A stretch of DNA of 44,696 bases from an uncultured Eubacteriales bacterium (lineage in GTDB: Bacteria; Bacillota; Clostridia; Christensenellales; Aristaeellaceae). The DNA is taken from assembly GCA_902789365.1 (NCBI GenBank), contig CADANQ010000012.1, positions 1 through 44,696 of the forward strand. Reading direction: 5' to 3'. The stretch's first letter is position 1, and each line of letters starts with the position of its first letter. Of this stretch, positions 42,071 through 44,696 are shown one piece after another. Made by a program: the position numbers and the translations under genes. The notes below the pieces were generated by a model, which searched no databases, had not been told where the DNA came from, and saw only the letters and a list, made by a program, of their open reading frames with translations.

Positions 42071-42884
42071 CCTTGCCCTTGCGGTCCTGCTGACAGCGCT
42101 TCTTGCTTCAACTCAGGCCATGGCGGGAAGCTTCGACGACGGCGGACTTCTGAGGGTAATTAACCGCTGGGAAACGCTGCCGAAGGATTATGTGCCGGAG
42201 GAGATGGTCCTGCCGGAGGTAGACACCAACAAGGCGGGCCAGAAGGAAAGCATATACATGGTCCCATGCGCGGCCGCCGCGCTTGAGGAGATGTTCTCCG
42301 CGGCTGAGGAGGACGGGTATACGCTGCTGGCGGTTTCCGGCTACCGGTCCTATTCAACCCAGTCGCTGCTGTTCAAAAACAAGGTGGATTCGGTGGGCTC
42401 CCGGGAGAGGGCCCAGAAAACGGTGGCCCCGCCCGGCGCGTCGGAGCATCAGAGCGGACTGGCCATGGACGTGGTTTCCAATAATTACCGCTATCTCAAC
42501 CGGGATTTCCTGAACACCCCGGAGGGGAAATGGGTCGCCCAAAACTGCTGTTATTTCGGCTTTATCGTTCGTTACAAGGACGGATGGACCAATGTGACCG
42601 GCTGCAATCCGGAGCCCTGGCATATTCGCTATATCGGCATCGAACACGCTGTTGCCGTGACACGCCTTGACATCCCCTACGAGACTTACGCCGCAAAGGC
42701 GCGGACGCTGCCGGAATATGTGCTTTCCTGGGGAACCTCGGAACTGTTTTACGGCCTGGTGGGAGATATGCTGCGGGGGGACGAAAGCAACGCGGATGAG
42801 CTTCGTCTGGCGGAGGAAAGGGACGAGGATTTCCGGTGGGAGACACTGAACAGAATCACGGCCCTGTATGCCGCAGTGGAATGA
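42039..42884 (+). CDS. VanY-like D-alanyl-D-alanine carboxypeptidase 3 (M15B)
   Basis: A 281-residue paralogue. The signal sequence has a basic MGKKRSRRF and a hydrophobic core with cleavage after AMA. The M15B motifs are SGYRSYSTQSLLF, GASEHQSGLAMDVV and PEPWHIRYIG, all intact. A C-terminal extension of about 55 residues (YVLSWGTSELFYGLV onward) is absent from copy 1. ATG 42039 overlaps the end of copy 2 by 32 nt, so translation is coupled; GGAG lies upstream. Confidence 0.92.
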   Translation: MGKKRSRRFINLALAVLLTALLASTQAMAGSFDDGGLLRVINRWETLPKDYVPEEMVLPEVDTNKAGQKESIYMVPCAAAALEEMFSAAEEDGYTLLAVSGYRSYSTQSLLFKNKVDSVGSRERAQKTVAPPGASEHQSGLAMDVVSNNYRYLNRDFLNTPEGKWVAQNCCYFGFIVRYKDGWTNVTGCNPEPWHIRYIGIEHAVAVTRLDIPYETYAAKARTLPEYVLSWGTSELFYGLVGDMLRGDESNADELRLAEERDEDFRWETLNRITALYAAVE

Positions 42885-42965
42885 CGCGGGTCATCTGTTC
42901 GCCGCTGAAGGCGCATTGACGGACGCGGACATGGAAAAGGAAGCCTTATAATTTGGGAGAAGCGG

Positions 42966-44093
42966 ATGGCACTCTCGCTGCGTGAAAAACTGAAAAGCGC
43001 CGGCACGGCACGGACAAAACCCGCGGTTCCTGTCTCCGACGGGGAATGCCTGATCCGGACGGAGGAAAGACCGGCCGGGGAGATGGGCCTGCCTCCCGTT
43101 TTGTCAGGGCAGACCCTCCGGGTCATGCAGGGGCAGGATTTCGACGACTTTGGGAGGGAGAGCCTCTTGTTTCTCGATACCGAGACCACGGGTCTCAGCG
43201 GCGGTGCGGGCACGGTGGCGTTCCTGGTGGGGGTCGGTTATTTTGAAGGGAGTACCTACCGACTGGAACAGTACCTGATGCGGGATTACAACGAGGAGGC
43301 CAGCGTAATCGCCCGTACGGCGGAAAAGCTGCGGGACCATCCCATCCTGTGCACCTTCAACGGCGTCACCTTTGATATGCCGCTGCTCAGGAGCAGGGCG
43401 GTGATGCAAAGAACGCGCCTGCCTGCGGAAAAAGGTCATATCGATCTTCTGCACACAGCTCGCCGGGTTTGGCGAATGCGGCTGAAGAAATGCAATCTGA
43501 AGAACATCGAGGAGCGGATTCTGGGCTTTGCCCGTGAGGACGACCTGCCGGGCGCTTTGGTGCCGGAAACCTATTTTCGTTATTTACGAACTCGGGACAT
43601 GTCCCTGCTTGAGGGAATCCTGGTGCATAACGCCCGGGACATCGGTTCGCTGCCGGTGCTGCTGGGTCTTTTGATGAAGATCCATTCGGATCCGCTTATG
43701 CTTGACAAATCCGAGGACCTGTACAGCATGGGCCGGGTCCACGAGCGGCGGGGCATGAATGAGGAAGCCCGCAAGTGCTACCGCGCGGCGAGCCAAAAGG
43801 GCCTGGCGTTCCTCAGCCGCATAAGGATGGCGGAAATCGCCCGCCGGGAAGGCAATTATTCGGAGTCGGCGGAGCTTTTTGAAAGCGCTCTGCGCAAGCG
43901 TCAGAGCGCGGATGTGCATATCGCCCTTTCCAAAATATACGAACACCAGCTTCGGGACCTGACAAAGGCCATGGAACACGCGTCCAGGGCCATGATACTG
44001 ACGGATCCTTCTGACCGGGCCGGGGAGGATGCGCTGATGAAGCGCATGCGCAGGCTGAGGCAGAAAATGGACCGGGCGGAGGGAAAAGGATAA
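42966..44093 (+). CDS. yprB: YprB-like DnaQ-fold exonuclease with C-terminal TPR-like repeats
   Basis: A 375-residue protein. The RNase H-like exonuclease domain (about 60-235) has LFLDTETTGLSGGAG (D and E of the DEDD site), TFNGVTFDMPLLRSR and HNARDIGSL. The C-terminal part (about 250-360) consists of helical TPR-like repeats (YSMGRVHERRGMNEEARKCY then GNYSESAELFESAL). The closest named relative is Bacillus subtilis YprB, usually beside the YprA helicase, which is not seen here. GGGAG precedes the ATG. A TATAAT at 42947-42952 lies too close to the start to be assigned with confidence. Confidence 0.9.
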   Translation: MALSLREKLKSAGTARTKPAVPVSDGECLIRTEERPAGEMGLPPVLSGQTLRVMQGQDFDDFGRESLLFLDTETTGLSGGAGTVAFLVGVGYFEGSTYRLEQYLMRDYNEEASVIARTAEKLRDHPILCTFNGVTFDMPLLRSRAVMQRTRLPAEKGHIDLLHTARRVWRMRLKKCNLKNIEERILGFAREDDLPGALVPETYFRYLRTRDMSLLEGILVHNARDIGSLPVLLGLLMKIHSDPLMLDKSEDLYSMGRVHERRGMNEEARKCYRAASQKGLAFLSRIRMAEIARREGNYSESAELFESALRKRQSADVHIALSKIYEHQLRDLTKAMEHASRAMILTDPSDRAGEDALMKRMRRLRQKMDRAEGKG

Positions 44094-44202
44094 CGCGTCT
44101 GTGTTGTTTCCTGCGGTAAAATCGGGAATCGGCAATCAACATGCATACAAAGTACGTCTGTTTTTTAGGCTTGTTCATTCGTCCTTATCTCAGGTAAATT
44201 CC

Positions 44203-44345
44203 TCAGACGCAAAGCCGGGAATATACATAGTTGAGCGGCAACGCGCTGTCACAGCGTAAGGAGATAGCGAAAGCCATAGCTCTGAAAGCCGCAGGCTTTG
44301 AACAAAACGCGCGAAGCCCCTTCCGGGACGGTTTTCCGGAAGGGG
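44203..44345. repeat. hairpin-rich intergenic segment, possible repeat or small RNA
   Basis: Three dyads follow each other: CGCTG/CAGCG (44244-44256), AAAGCC/GGCTTT (44285-44299) and a 10-bp CCCCTTCCGG/CCGGAAGGGG (44317-44345). The last may terminate the minus-strand SH3 gene. The reverse-strand reading of this part (…SLRCDSALPLNY…) resembles tails of short predicted proteins I have seen in other Clostridia, which would fit a dispersed repeat. That recollection is unverified. Confidence 0.4.
44317..44345 (-). terminator. terminator candidate of the SH3 gene
   Basis: A 10-bp perfect stem with a 9-nt loop lies 24 nt after the stop of the minus-strand SH3 gene. The U-tract on that strand is poor. 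Confidence 0.45.
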
Positions 44346-44369
44346 ACGCTATGATTCCGCCGGGCTTTT

Positions 44370-44696
44370 TTACAGCCTGGAAACGTACTTGCTGCTGATG
44401 TAGCCGATGACGCCGTTGACGGGGTCCTGTACCTTGAACCAGCCGTTCAGCTCGGCCAGCACGGTCAGCGTCTTGCCCGCGTAGCATTTTTCAAGGACCT
44501 TTGCGTCCGTGGAGGGGGTCCTGCGAAGGTTCACCCAGCCGCCGGCGGTGCGGACGGGATGGGACATGACGGTGTAGGGCGAGGCGACCTGCTTTTCGGT
44601 GGGCGCGGCGGCGGACCTGGCGGAAGAGGAACCCTGGTACTTGCCGGGGTTATTGCGGACCAGGAAGCGGGTGGACACGTAGGCGGCGTAATCGCC
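44370..44696 (-). CDS. SH3b-domain protein, 5' end beyond the window
   Basis: The reading frame is open to the right window edge, so the visible 108 residues are the C-terminal part. They end in a bacterial SH3 domain (about the last 65 residues): GGWVNLRRTPSTDAKVLEKC, YAGKTLTVLAELNGWFKVQ then GVIGYISSKYVSRL. Such domains bind peptidoglycan or peptides in exported wall proteins. Before it is a short Ser/Ala/Pro-rich linker and a repeat-like YVSTRFLVRN, which could be the end of another SH3 repeat. The rest of the protein and its activity cannot be seen. Confidence 0.85.
   Translation of the reverse strand, partial: GDYAAYVSTRFLVRNNPGKYQGSSSARSAAAPTEKQVASPYTVMSHPVRTAGGWVNLRRTPSTDAKVLEKCYAGKTLTVLAELNGWFKVQDPVNGVIGYISSKYVSRL

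Noticed and set aside
42916-42952. TTGACG...TATAAT promoter for the yprB-like gene
   Set aside because: The spacer is 25 nt, too long for sigma-A, and the start point would fall on the ribosome binding site.

Overview
The window looks like chromosome of a GC-rich member of the Firmicutes, class Clostridia. Three things point there. The housekeeping genes are of Firmicutes type: PolC-type DNA polymerase III, RemA, a YloC/YicC-type RNase, a YprB-type exonuclease, LCP/BY-kinase envelope genes and a SAM-I riboswitch on metK. Isoprenoids are made by the MEP route (dxr, ispG). Two core clusters have the usual clostridial gene order: yicC-remA-gmk-rpoZ-coaBC-priA-def-fmt and frr-uppS-cdsA-dxr-rseP-ispG-polC. 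I cannot name a genus. No rRNA, tRNA, CRISPR array, insertion sequence or prophage gene was recognised.

Layout. 1-1440: a possible minus-strand gene start at the left edge, then a two-gene membrane-protein unit behind a sigma-54-like promoter. 1471-4618 (minus): an ECF sigma factor, a membrane anti-sigma candidate and a secreted clostripain-family protease with 4-nt overlaps. 4757-6687: a small exported protein, then divergently a perfect 22-bp palindrome, a strong promoter, a 29-codon Met/Tyr-rich mini-gene, a terminator-like hairpin and a double-GNAT acetyltransferase. 6702-8830 (minus): an esterase and an MBL-fold hydrolase, preceded by the frameshifted, deleted relic of a PP2C/SpoIIE-type phosphatase. 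9112-12144: membrane protein, MATE exporter, small LRR protein and NUDIX hydrolase.

12163-19335 is the first core operon, running from one promoter to a strong palindromic terminator after fmt. It covers RNA turnover, matrix regulation, GMP kinase, RNAP omega, CoA synthesis, replication restart and N-formyl-Met metabolism. 19379-20862 encodes an ABC-like pair whose ATPase has lost every catalytic motif. 20888-23692 is a polysaccharide-export control module (LCP ligase, Wzz-like co-polymerase, tyrosine kinase) without glycosyltransferases. 23803-27507 holds a uracil-type permease, the SAM-I riboswitch with metK, and a methyltransferase-like gene whose promoter overlaps the metK terminator. 27537-38084 is the second core cluster: ribosome recycling, undecaprenyl-PP and CDP-diacylglycerol synthesis, MEP pathway, site-2 protease and PolC, ending in a MutT-like NUDIX gene.

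38078-44696: a small conserved-looking minus-strand protein, HflX with an N-terminal extension carrying a perfect JAMM-type metal motif, three tandem VanY-like D,D-carboxypeptidases, a YprB-like exonuclease with TPR-like repeats, a hairpin-rich intergenic segment, and the 3' part of a minus-strand SH3b protein cut by the window end.

Most of the window is ordinary core genome. The best candidates for new biology are the JAMM-HflX fusion, the degenerate ABC pair, the mini-gene/attenuator at 5.4-5.6 kb, the terminator/promoter palindrome at 26.8 kb, and the ECF sigma-protease operon.
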